From positions 2,108,001-2,172,000 of the forward strand of contig OY969816.1 in the NCBI GenBank assembly GCA_963703385.1: a stretch of 64,000 nt of DNA, read 5' to 3'. Shown one piece after another: positions 17,766 through 26,200 of the stretch. Position numbers and translations under genes: made by a program. Below the pieces are notes generated by a model. It was not told the DNA's origin. It saw only the letters and a program-made list of their open reading frames with translations, and did no database searches. Each line of letters starts with the position of its first letter. The first letter of the stretch is position 1. The DNA is from Rhodoblastus sp963703385. GTDB taxonomy: Bacteria; Pseudomonadota; Alphaproteobacteria; Rhizobiales; Beijerinckiaceae.

Positions 17766-18608
17766 ATGACCGAAGCCGCCGACACGAACACGATGACAGC
17801 CCCGCCGGCGCAAGCCGCGGCCCCGAAGAAGAGCGGCGGCGCCTTCAACCGCGAAACCGTGCTCGAAGTCCAGCATTACACCGACCGCCTGTTCCGCTTC
17901 CGCACCACCCGCGACCCGGCCTTCCGTTTCATCAACGGACAGTTCGCGATGATCGGCCTTGAAGTCGACGGCAAGCCCCTGCTGCGCGCCTATTCCATGG
18001 CCAGCGCCAATTACGAGGACGATCTGGAATTCTTCTCGATCAAGGTGGCCGACGGCCCGCTCACCTCACGCCTCCAGCATCTCAAGGTCGGCGACACCGT
18101 TCTCGTCGGCCGCAAGCCGACCGGCACCCTCGTCCAGTCGAGCCTGCTGCCCGGCAAAAGGCTCTACATGTTCTCGACCGGCACCGGCATCGCGCCCTTC
18201 TCCAGCGTGATCAAGGACCCGGAGGTCTATGACCTCTACGACCACCTGATCCTGGTTCACGGCTGCCGCCAGGTCGCCGAGCTGCAATATGGCTTCGACA
18301 TTGTGAAGGCGGCCAGGGAGAACGAGTTTTTTGGCGACGTCGTGACCGAAAAGCTCATCCACTATCCGACCGTGACCCGTGAGCCCTTCAAGTATCAGGG
18401 CCGCGCCACCGACCTGATCGAAAACGGAAAACTGTTCGCCGACATCGGCCAGCCGCCGCTCAACCCGGCCGAGGACCGCGTGATGATCTGCGGCAGCCCC
18501 GGCCTGCTGCGCGATCTAGTCAAAACGCTCCAGGATCGCGGTTTTCGCGAGGGATCGAGCGGCGACCCCGCCACTTATGTCATCGAAAAGGCCTTCGTCG
18601 ACCAATAA
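17766..18608 (+). CDS. fpr: Ferredoxin--NADP+ reductase
   Basis: This 280-residue flavoprotein has an N-terminal FAD domain with the RAYSMAS flavin-binding motif and a C-terminal NADP domain with STGTGIAPFSSVI, VHGCRQ and MICGSPGLLRDL. Bacterial FPR passes electrons between NADPH and ferredoxin or flavodoxin and is linked to oxidative stress and iron metabolism. The N-terminus carries about 20 extra Ala/Pro/Thr-rich residues. It ends in the family-typical EKAFVDQ. Confidence 0.92.
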   Translation: MTEAADTNTMTAPPAQAAAPKKSGGAFNRETVLEVQHYTDRLFRFRTTRDPAFRFINGQFAMIGLEVDGKPLLRAYSMASANYEDDLEFFSIKVADGPLTSRLQHLKVGDTVLVGRKPTGTLVQSSLLPGKRLYMFSTGTGIAPFSSVIKDPEVYDLYDHLILVHGCRQVAELQYGFDIVKAARENEFFGDVVTEKLIHYPTVTREPFKYQGRATDLIENGKLFADIGQPPLNPAEDRVMICGSPGLLRDLVKTLQDRGFREGSSGDPATYVIEKAFVDQ

Positions 18609-18619
18609 GCGCGACGCGG

Positions 18620-19042
18620 TCAATTCCCCGACCAGGATTTGCCCCAGGTTCGCGGCAGGCGCCGCACCGGCGTGGTTTTGCCGGCTTGCGCCCGCATGTC
18701 CATGAATTCGCGCAATTGCTCGGTGTCGAGCCCGGCCGCGCAGCTTCCGTTATAGCGGACCAGCGGCCCGTTGATCAGGCGCGGATCGAGCGCGAGCGCC
18801 ACCAGAGCTTCCTGGGCGTTCAGCTTGCCCGGATTGATCTCGCCCGAAACCACGCGGGGCTCGGCCGGATCGAACCATTCGACGATCGGCCTTTCATCGA
18901 AGAACGCGCGCAGGCTCGCGGAAGTCCAATGTTCCGCCGTCAGATCGCGCGCGTCGATCTCAAATCCGGCGGCGGCGAGCACGGCCTTCTGCTCGACGTC
19001 CCCGATCGCGCCCGGCCTTGCATAAAACACAACCTTGCTCAT
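18620..19042 (-). CDS. ArsC/Spx-family protein (nitrogenase-associated type)
   Basis: The 140-residue protein has the thioredoxin-like ArsC fold: a start MSKVVFYARPGAIGDVEQKAVL, then DARDLTAEHWT, VSGEINPGKLNAQEAL and GPLVRYNG. It belongs to the branch annotated as nitrogenase-associated ArsC-like protein. The usual N-terminal redox Cys is absent here, with Ala-Ile in its place, so arsenate reduction is unlikely. The ATG at 19042 has GGGGGGA four bases upstream. It converges on fpr. There is no nif gene in the window. Confidence 0.7.
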   Translation of the reverse strand: MSKVVFYARPGAIGDVEQKAVLAAAGFEIDARDLTAEHWTSASLRAFFDERPIVEWFDPAEPRVVSGEINPGKLNAQEALVALALDPRLINGPLVRYNGSCAAGLDTEQLREFMDMRAQAGKTTPVRRLPRTWGKSWSGN

Positions 19043-19333
19043 GACGTCCCCCCCACGACGGGCCACGAGACCAAGCAATTTTTACGCCGGATTGACGACG
19101 GGGCGATGAAGGAGGGGATCGCGAAGATGGCGATCGCGGCCCCGGCCGGCAACTGACCTGCCCCCGGAAAACTCGGCCAATTTGAACTGGAATTTTCCAA
19201 TTTGCAGAGCCGCCGTGGAGGCGCGAAAAAAAAATCGCCGTACATGGGCGGCTTCGTCTGGATGAAGGTTCTGGAAACCGCGCCGGAGGGCCATGATCGA
19301 GGCCTGCAAATGCTGTCCGCCCTTTGGCGTTTT

Positions 19334-20203
19334 TCAAGCGTGAGCCGTGACCTCGACCTCGACCGACATGTCAAGGAAGGCGTCCGTGGCGCCGACGAAA
19401 CTGCCAGTCACCGGCATCGCTTGCCTGATGTCGCGCGCGACCGCCACCGGGATCAGGTTAAAGCCGCCGACGCTGCGATTGGTCGGATCGAAGGTGACCC
19501 ACCCGGCGCCGGGCACGTAAACTTCAGCCCAGGCGTGGGTCGAACCGCCGCCGACCCACCCGTTGGTCCCCGCATTCGCAACAAAGAGGTAACCGGATAC
19601 GATTCTCGCGCCAAAGCCGAGACAACGCGCCGCCTCGACGAACAGGACCGCGAAATCGCGGCAGGAGCCCCAGCCGCGATCGAGGGTTTGGATCGGAGAT
19701 TGCACGCCTTCGTCGTCCCGGCTCTGATAATTGATCCATCGCGACACGCCAACGCAGAGGTCCTTGAGCAGCGCCAACGTGTCGGTCTGGACGCCGCGGA
19801 CGAAAGCCCATGTCCAATCGCGCAATCGCCCCGTCGGATCGGGATATTGCTGGAACATCAGGGCGCCAAGGTCGATCCGCTCGTCGTCGGCGTAGCGAAA
19901 CGGATAGACCCTGGCCGACGCCGCGACATCGAAGAGCGGCCAGGGCTCGGCGGCGAGTTCAAGTTGTGTGACGCTGTCGATCACGAGCATGTCAGAGCTT
20001 ACGCCGAAGACCGCGGCCGCGACGGTGTTGCCGAACACGTCCTGTGAATGGGTCAGCGTTGCGGTCGGATTGATCTTCGCCTCGCTGGAAATCAGACGCA
20101 GGTCGCGGCTTTCGCGCGGCCGCAGCATCAGACGATGAGGCCCGAGGCTTACCGGCCGCCGATAGCGATAGGTGGTCCTGTGCTGGATTTGAAAAGTGAT
20201 CAA
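19334..20203 (-). CDS. Transglutaminase-like cysteine peptidase-fold protein
   Basis: The 289-residue protein starts MITFQIQHRTTYRYRRPV, the hallmark of the bacterial transglutaminase-like N-terminal domain. It then carries the papain-type triad: Cys in RGWGSCRDFAVLFVE, His in GGSTHAWAEVYV and Asp in WVTFDPTN. Members are cytoplasmic and often lie beside circularly permuted ATP-grasp and alpha-E proteins, none of which is next to it here. I use the TTG at 20203 as start because GGAG precedes it by six bases and the N-terminus then matches the family. Confidence 0.82.
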   Translation of the reverse strand: MITFQIQHRTTYRYRRPVSLGPHRLMLRPRESRDLRLISSEAKINPTATLTHSQDVFGNTVAAAVFGVSSDMLVIDSVTQLELAAEPWPLFDVAASARVYPFRYADDERIDLGALMFQQYPDPTGRLRDWTWAFVRGVQTDTLALLKDLCVGVSRWINYQSRDDEGVQSPIQTLDRGWGSCRDFAVLFVEAARCLGFGARIVSGYLFVANAGTNGWVGGGSTHAWAEVYVPGAGWVTFDPTNRSVGGFNLIPVAVARDIRQAMPVTGSFVGATDAFLDMSVEVEVTAHA

Positions 20204-20545
20204 CCAAGTCTCCGATGGGAAAGGCGCGCGGGCGGTCGATACTAGCATCCCCTCGATCAGGCGCGCAGCCCTTGGCGCGCGCCAAGGCGACAAATGAGCC
20301 GCGTGAGCGTCGGCAGCGCGTTGCCGCGACATCCTTGGCTCATATGGCCGTCACCTCTTAAATATAAGATCCATTATCGCTTGTAAGTTTTTCAAAACAA
20401 CTTATATATGGGACGTCGAAATGCGCGTTGCAAATGTAGTTTTTTACCAAAAATACTGCGCATCGCCTTACAATCATCTTGCTAAAGAATGCGATTTCGA
20501 CCGTCCGTTGGCGAGCATTTATAGCGTTTCTGGAAAGGGGTTTCC
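20204..20545. other. Divergent promoter region and cold-shock leader
   Basis: The 342 bases between the transglutaminase gene and the cold shock gene contain an AT-rich segment near 20355-20480, far below the surrounding GC content. The part before the cold shock gene could form a long untranslated leader, as is usual for csp genes. I cannot place a transcription start. Confidence 0.4.
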
Positions 20546-20758
20546 ATGTCTCAGGGAACCGTAAAGTGGTTTAATTCCGAAAAGGGCTTCGGCTTCATTG
20601 CGCCGGATGACGGCGGCAAGGACGCCTTCGTTCACATCAGCGCCGTCGAGCGGTCCGGGCTCAATCAATTGCGCGAGGGCGATAAAGTGTCCTTCGAGCT
20701 TGTCGCGGACCGCAAGAGCGGCAAGATGTCGGCCGAAAAGCTTGAAATCGTGCTCTGA
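20546..20758 (+). CDS. cspA: Cold shock protein (CspA family)
   Basis: This 70-residue single cold-shock domain protein has the RNA-binding motifs RNP1 (KGFGFI) and RNP2 (AFVHIS), and starts MSQGTVKWFN. It binds single-stranded RNA and DNA as a chaperone. AAGGGG lies before the ATG, and a terminator follows 33 bases after the stop. The symbol is generic; alphaproteobacteria carry several paralogues. Confidence 0.95.
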   Translation: MSQGTVKWFNSEKGFGFIAPDDGGKDAFVHISAVERSGLNQLREGDKVSFELVADRKSGKMSAEKLEIVL

Positions 20759-20791
20759 CGGTTTTCCGTCGGCGCGTTTTGGCTCGTAAAA

Positions 20792-20816
20792 CCGGCGGTG
20801 ATCGCCGGCGTCTTTT
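20792..20816 (+). terminator. Terminator of the cold shock gene
   Basis: A CCGGCG/CGCCGG stem with a five-base loop is followed by CGTCTTTTC. The stem is short but correctly placed after the stop codon. Confidence 0.6.
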
Positions 20817-20957
20817 CAGGTCGACCACGGATGTACTGGCGACCTGGCCAGAGATGTATCTGGCGCGCACGATGCGACTTCACGCCGCCTGCGCGTGCGA
20901 GGCCCTGCGCCTGGAAAGGGTTGCGGGGCTTTGCCTATCACACGAGCGCGCCGTCCG

Positions 20958-21074
20958 GAGCATATTCCCAAAAAGTTGCAGACTTTTCGGACAAGAATAT
21001 GCGCTGAAACAATAAACTAGAGCATTCTTCCGATGCGTTAAGGATCCGATGCGTACGGAACGGAAAATGCTCTA
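20958..21074 (+). repeat. Palindromic repeat element, copy C
   Basis: The copy begins GAGCATATTCCC and ends ATGCTCTA, like copies A and B. It is longer (117 bases) because the right-hand hairpin contains an inserted stretch around GATGCGTTAAGGATCCGATG. It lies in the gap between the cold shock gene and a small gene. Confidence 0.85.
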
Positions 21075-21097
21075 GCGGCGCGCGACAGGAATTTGTC

Positions 21098-21250
21098 ATG
21101 GCCCAGGAATTTGTTATGGCCAAGGAACGCAAACGCGGCAACCGCGAAACCAGGAAGCCGAAAGCGATCAAGCCGGCCGCCGATCCGGCCCCGGCCTTGT
21201 TTTCGGCGGGCAGGCTTACGCCGATCAAACCGCCGCAAAAGCCTCACTAA
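21098..21250 (+). CDS. Small basic hypothetical protein (50 residues)
   Basis: The frame encodes about 50 residues, very rich in Lys, Arg, Pro and Ala, with the core MAKERKRGNRETRKPKA. It looks like a small conserved protein of Hyphomicrobiales of unknown function; I recall similar starts but cannot confirm. There are two possible starts, 21098 and 21116, each preceded by the same AGGAATTTGT sequence because an 18-base unit containing the ribosome binding site and the start codon is tandemly duplicated. The basic tail suggests nucleic acid binding, which is speculation. Confidence 0.65.
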   Translation: MAQEFVMAKERKRGNRETRKPKAIKPAADPAPALFSAGRLTPIKPPQKPH

Positions 21251-21259
21251 AGCGCAAAC

Positions 21260-21327
21260 GCTTCGCGGACCTTTGGTTCAAGCAAAGCGCAATCCGGTTC
21301 GCGTGCAGAGCCGAAGGTCCGCGAAGC
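21260..21327. repeat. Long perfect inverted repeat
   Basis: The 14-base arms at 21260-21273 (GCTTCGCGGACCTT) and 21314-21327 are perfectly complementary, and three more base pairs (one wobble) extend the stem inward. A loop of about 34 bases separates them. There is no T-run, so this is not a typical terminator. It sits between two small genes and could be a REP-like element or an RNA structure. Confidence 0.6.
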
Positions 21328-21375
21328 AAATAGCCGTCAAAACCGATAGACGGAGCTTTCTCCGAGGGAAAACAC

Positions 21376-21639
21376 ATGCCCGTGCGAACCACCGAGACGA
21401 CCGTGACGTTCAGGCGGCCTTTCACCCTACCTGAATTGGAGCGCCCGCAGCCGGCCGGAACCTATCGTCTGGTGACCGACGAAGAGGAGATTTCAGGGCT
21501 GTCGTTTCTCGCCTTTCGCCGCATCGCGACGATGTTGCGCCTCCCGTCTCTGGCGGCGTCTGGCGGATCGGAACAAATGATCGCCATCGACGTGGACGAC
21601 CTTGCCGACGCCTTGAAGGCTGATGGGGAGAACAGGTGA
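21376..21639 (+). CDS. Conserved hypothetical protein (87 residues)
   Basis: The protein begins MPVRTTETTVTFRRPFTLP and contains PAGTYRLVTDEEEISGLSF and FRRIATMLRLP. It seems to belong to a small family of cytoplasmic proteins in rhizobia and relatives with no assigned function. It is soluble, acidic at the C-terminus and has no Cys. The next gene starts 4 bases after its stop, so the two are probably translated together. Confidence 0.7.
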   Translation: MPVRTTETTVTFRRPFTLPELERPQPAGTYRLVTDEEEISGLSFLAFRRIATMLRLPSLAASGGSEQMIAIDVDDLADALKADGENR

Positions 21640-21643
21640 GACC

Positions 21644-21973
21644 ATGGCGATGAAAACAACAGCGCTGCGCTATCTCGGCGGAATTTCCGGACACGGGGTC
21701 GTCACACGAAACGGCGAGACGATCGCGCAGGCGACATTCGATTTCGACGGCTATTTTCGCGCGGCCGCAGGCGTCACGGGTTGTGGCGAAATCCAAATGC
21801 CGGCCGAAGTCCTGAAAAGTCTGTTTGGTCGCTCTGACCTTCAGCTCCTGACCGATCAAGGCCGCCTTCTCGATCTCAGTTTTTCAGACCCGACGTCGCC
21901 TCCGGCAGGCGACGTCGCCCACGTCGATGTGTCCGGAGAATTGCCGACGGCGCCGGGAGATTGGCGACACTGA
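21644..21973 (+). CDS. Hypothetical protein (109 residues)
   Basis: The protein reads MAMKTTALRYLGGISGHGVV and continues with beta-rich sequence (ATFDFDGYF, GEIQMPAEVLKSLFG, DLQLLTDQGRLLDLSF). I do not recognise a domain. The start at 21644 follows GGTGAG and lies just after the stop of the preceding gene. It forms a cluster of small soluble proteins with its neighbours. Confidence 0.6.
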   Translation: MAMKTTALRYLGGISGHGVVTRNGETIAQATFDFDGYFRAAAGVTGCGEIQMPAEVLKSLFGRSDLQLLTDQGRLLDLSFSDPTSPPAGDVAHVDVSGELPTAPGDWRH

Positions 21974-22035
21974 TTGGCGACACTGATTGGCGACATTGAC
22001 AGCCAGTCAACAGCAAGCGGAACTTGAGGATTGGA

Positions 22036-22509
22036 GTGAGCGTGTCGCAAGCCTTCCCGCCACTTGGCCCGGAATTCGAGCCTTTCCTCTACGCCATCGT
22101 GTGCGACGATGGGAACGGAATGCCGCTGACGATCATTTCAGCGATCGCGCGCACTGGAGCCGATCCTTGGACGGAAGCGGCGCGCATCGCGAAATTGCCG
22201 AAAACCGCCGCCCGTGAGGTGTTGGTTCGCATGGTCCCGCAGCGCGGCGGCGCCGATGGCGCCGCCATCGCCAACCGCCTGTTCGCGCTTCTTCCCGTTG
22301 CGCGCGCCAACCAGAACATTCCCTTCGCCGGCGCCAAGACCAACGCCCCTAAGCCCAACGCCCCTCGCTGGAGCCCCCTCGTCCCTGCGCTTCTGGCGCT
22401 GCTCCTGGGTCTGGCGCTCGTTTCCGCTTTCACCAGGACGTCGCATCGGGACGCTGGCCGGCACGAAACATTTTCGTCCGCGCCAGTCGCCGACAAAGCC
22501 GATCGGTGA
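22036..22509 (+). CDS. Hypothetical protein with one membrane helix
   Basis: The roughly 157-residue product has a soluble N-terminal half (FEPFLYAIVCDDGNGMPLTIISAIARTGADPW, split over two motifs) and a Pro/Asn-rich linker. One membrane helix (LVPALLALLLGLALVSAF) and a short polar tail follow. The alternatives for the start are GTG 22036, GTG 22042 and TTG 22024; GAGG lies six bases before 22036. A tail-anchored topology is likely. The function is unknown. Confidence 0.55.
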   Translation: MSVSQAFPPLGPEFEPFLYAIVCDDGNGMPLTIISAIARTGADPWTEAARIAKLPKTAAREVLVRMVPQRGGADGAAIANRLFALLPVARANQNIPFAGAKTNAPKPNAPRWSPLVPALLALLLGLALVSAFTRTSHRDAGRHETFSSAPVADKADR

Positions 22510-22577
22510 CCGGGGGACTTCGAACCAAGGAAACCGCGACTCTGCGAACATGAGCCGTGAAAATTTGAGGACAATCA

Positions 22578-22973
22578 ATGAAACCGAACCAGAATAACCG
22601 GACGCAGAGCCGCCCGATGGGCGCCCGCCGCGAGTCCAACCCGCTGACCCGAACCTATGAATCGAATGGGCCGGATGTCAAAATACGCGGAACCGCGCGG
22701 CACATCGCCGAAAAATATCTTCAGTTGGCGAGGGACGCTCACACCGCCGGCAATCCTGTCTCGGCGGAAAACTATCTCCAGCACGCCGAGCATTATTTCC
22801 GGCTGATCGCAGCCGCCCAGACGGGGCCCCGTGCGATTGGAGAACCCCATCCGGACGATTCGGACGCCGAGAACGACAACCGCGGATTGCCGGATCGTTT
22901 CGCCATGCCCGCCGCGCCGGCGCCGCAGGACTTCGCCGTTCAAACAGCGACTTATCCCCGAAAAGTCGGCTGA
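22578..22973 (+). CDS. DUF4167 domain-containing protein
   Basis: The central part (NPLTRTYESNGPDVKIRGTA, then HIAEKYLQLARDA and AENYLQHAEHYFRLIAAAQ) is the DUF4167 domain, found in nearly all alphaproteobacteria and usually near prfA/prmC. The N-terminus is basic and Asn-rich. At 131 residues it is shorter than most members, which have long disordered C-terminal tails. The final residues (YPRKVG) and the stop codon fall in what looks like a fragment of the genome's palindromic repeat, which may have shortened it. Confidence 0.8.
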   Translation: MKPNQNNRTQSRPMGARRESNPLTRTYESNGPDVKIRGTARHIAEKYLQLARDAHTAGNPVSAENYLQHAEHYFRLIAAAQTGPRAIGEPHPDDSDAENDNRGLPDRFAMPAAPAPQDFAVQTATYPRKVG

Positions 22974-23039
22974 CTTTTCATGGCCATCGGCCATCGGCGC
23001 GGTTTGCTTTCCGACCTTCGCCTCGATGACCGGCCAACA

Positions 23040-23141
23040 AGAGCCTTTTCCGTTCCTTCGGAATCGGAAGAAGTCTCTAATTCATTGTTTTAACGCATAT
23101 TCTTGTCCAAAAAGTCTGCAACTTTTTGGGGATATGCTCTA
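23040..23141 (-). repeat. Palindromic repeat element, copy D (inverted)
   Basis: This copy lies in the opposite orientation to copies A to C and ends in ATGCTCTA's complement at 23141. It is directly upstream of the ndvB-like gene. The open frame of that gene runs through the right end of this element, but that part is not expected to be translated. Confidence 0.85.
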
Positions 23142-23207
23142 GAATGCGAACGTCCCGCCTCCGACCGAGGATGTCGCGCCCATCCCGAATTCGGACTTGA
23201 GGCCCAG

Positions 23208-26200
23208 TTGACGATATTTCCACACAGCCTGTTCGCGCGCGCGCCCTCGCCCTGGGATAATCCGGAGCCGGTTCGCGAAGAACTTTTCAGCGCCGAGCGC
23301 ATTGAGGAACATGCGCGAAGTCTCGCGACGGCCCAGAAAGTGACGCCAAAGCCGGAGAGGGGGCATCCGCTGGCGGGTCGCCTCGCCGAGAACGGGGCCA
23401 GCCTGCTCGCCGCCTACAAGAGCCTGCTGCAAGGAGCCGACGAGGGTCGCGCGGTCACGCCGGCCGCGGAATGGCTGATCGACAATTATCATCTCATCGA
23501 GAAACAGGTTCGCGAAATCCGCTCGGATCTGCCGGCGGGCTATTATCGGCAATTGCCGAAACTCGCCGGCGGGCCTTTCGCCGGATACCCGCGCGTGTTC
23601 GGCATGGCCTGGGCCTTTGTCGCGCATACCGACAGCCGGTTCGATTCCGACATGCTGGTCGGCTATGTGCGCGCCTATCAGGAGGTGCAGCCGCTCACCA
23701 TCGGCGAATTATGGGCGGTGTCGATCACGCTGCGGATCGTGATGATCGAAAATCTGCGCCGCCTTGCCGACCAGATCGTCAACGGCCGCGCGGCGCGTCA
23801 TCGGGCGGACGATCTCGCCGACCTTTTGCTGGGCGCGGCCGGACAAAAAGCGGAGCCGCTCAGTGTCTCGCTCGCCGACCACGAGGACGACGCGCGTTCG
23901 GAAGCCTTCGCCGTCCAGCTCATCCACAGGCTGCGCGACCAGGACCCGACGATCACGCCGGCCTTGACCTGGCTCGACCAGCGTCTGGCGGCGCGGCGCA
24001 CGACCGCCGACAATGTCGTGCGCGAGGTGCACCGGCGGCAGGGCGCGACCAGCGTCACCGTGCGCAACATCATCACCAGCCTGCGCCTGATCTCGGATAT
24101 CGACTGGCAAGACCTGTTCGAGGAGGTCAGCCTTGTCGACGAGGCGCTCGCAATCGACAGCGCTTACGAGGACATGGATTTCCCGACGCGCAATCTCTAC
24201 CGCACCGCCATCGAGGAATTGGCGCGCGGTTCGAACGCCGCCGAACTCGACATCGCGCGCCGCGCCGTCGCGGCGGCCAAACGCTGTCACAATGAGGCGT
24301 CCGTCCCGGCGGACGCGCGAAAAAGCGATCCCGGCCATCACCTTATCGGCGGCGGCCGCCAGGATTTTGAAAACGAGATCGGCTATCACCCGCGCGAGCA
24401 CAAGTGGCGGGTGCGCCTGCATCGGGCCTCGGGCATCGGTTTTTACGCCAGCGCCATCGCCGCCGTCACCCTGATCCTGCTCGCCGTCGCGCTTGTCGCT
24501 CTCGCCGCCATGGGCGTTTCCGCATGGCCGCTTGGCGCTTTGGCCGCTCTTGGCGCGATCCCCGCCGTCGACGCCGCGGTCGCGCTGGTCAATCGGGCGG
24601 TCAGCTTCGGCTTCCACGCCAATCTTCTGCCGGCCATGGAGTTGGCCAACGGCGTTCCCCCGCATTTGCGCACGCTCGTCGCCGTACCGACGCTTTTGAC
24701 CACGCCGGACGCCATCGAGGAGCAGATCGAGCGTCTGGAGATCCACCATCTCGCCAGTCCCGAAGGCGACCTGCATTTTGCATTGCTCTCCGACTGGCTG
24801 GACGCCGCGGCCAAGAATATCGAAGGCGACGAGGCGCTGCTGGCTGTCGCGGCAAGTGGCGTCGCGCGACTGAACGCGCGTTATGGACCGGCGCCCGGCG
24901 GCCCGCGTTTCCTGCTGCTGCATCGCCACCGCGTCTGGAGCCCGAGCGAATCGCGCTGGATCGGCTGGGAGCGCAAACGCGGCAAGCTGCACGAACTGAA
25001 CCGTTTCTTGCGCGGCGCGACCGACACGGGCTTCATCTGCGTCGACGGCGCGCCGCCGCTGGCGCCGCCCGATACGCGCTATGTCGTCACGCTGGACGCC
25101 GATACGCGCCTGCCGCGCGATACAATCCGCCGGCTGATCGGCAAAATGGCGCATCCGCTCAACCAGCCGCGTTTCGACCAGGCGACGGGGCGGATCGTCG
25201 AAGGCTACGGGGTGCTGCAACCGCGCGTGACCCCTTCGCTGCCGGTGGGGCTCGAAGGCTCGCTGTTCCAGCGCATCTTTTCCAGCCTGAGCGGCATCGA
25301 TCCCTATGCTTCGGCGGTTTCCGACGTCTATCAGGACATGTTCGGCGAAGGCTCCTACGCCGGCAAGGGCATCTACGACATCGACGCTTTCGAGGCGGCG
25401 CTGGCCGGTCGCGCGCCCAACTCGACGCTGCTCAGCCATGATCTGTTCGAGGGCGTGTTCGCCCGCGCCGGCCTCGCCTCCGATGTCGAAGTCGTCGAGG
25501 AATTTCCGGCGCGCTACGACGTCGGCGCGCTCCGCCACCATCGCTGGGCGCGCGGCGACTGGCAGCTCCTGCCGTGGATTTTTGGGCGCGGGCCCAACCC
25601 GGACCATTCGACACAAGCGTCGGCCGCCCTTCCGGCGATCGGCCGCTGGAAAATGCTCGACAATCTGCGCCGCACCCTTTCCGCGCCTTTTGCGATCCTC
25701 GCCTTGCTCGCGGGATGGCTCCTGCCCCTCCATGCGGCATTGGCCTGGACCGGTTTCGTGCTCGCGACGATCGCCTTGCCGCCGATGATTCCCGTCATTG
25801 CGGCCATGCCGCCGCGCCGCCCCGGAATCACCCTGGCCAGCCATTTTCGCGCGCTCGGCGGCGATCTCAGGCTGGCGCTGACCTTGTCCTCGCTCACCAT
25901 CGTTTTCCTGGCCCATCAAGCCTGGCTGATGGGCGACGCGATCGTTCGCACCCTTTATCGCCTCTATGTCAGCCACAAGAATCTGCTCGAATGGGTTCCG
26001 GCGGCGCAGGCGACCAACAGCCGGCGTCTCGATCTGTCCGGCTATTATCGCCGTATGGCGGGCGCTCTGGTCATCGGCGCGCTGGCCGTGATTGTCGGCT
26101 GGATCGGCGGAGGCGGAAACGCGTTGCTGGCCGGCGCTTTCGCGGCGCTCTGGCTGGCCTCGCCCGCTGCGGCGCGCCGGGTCAGCCTGCCGCCGCGTCG

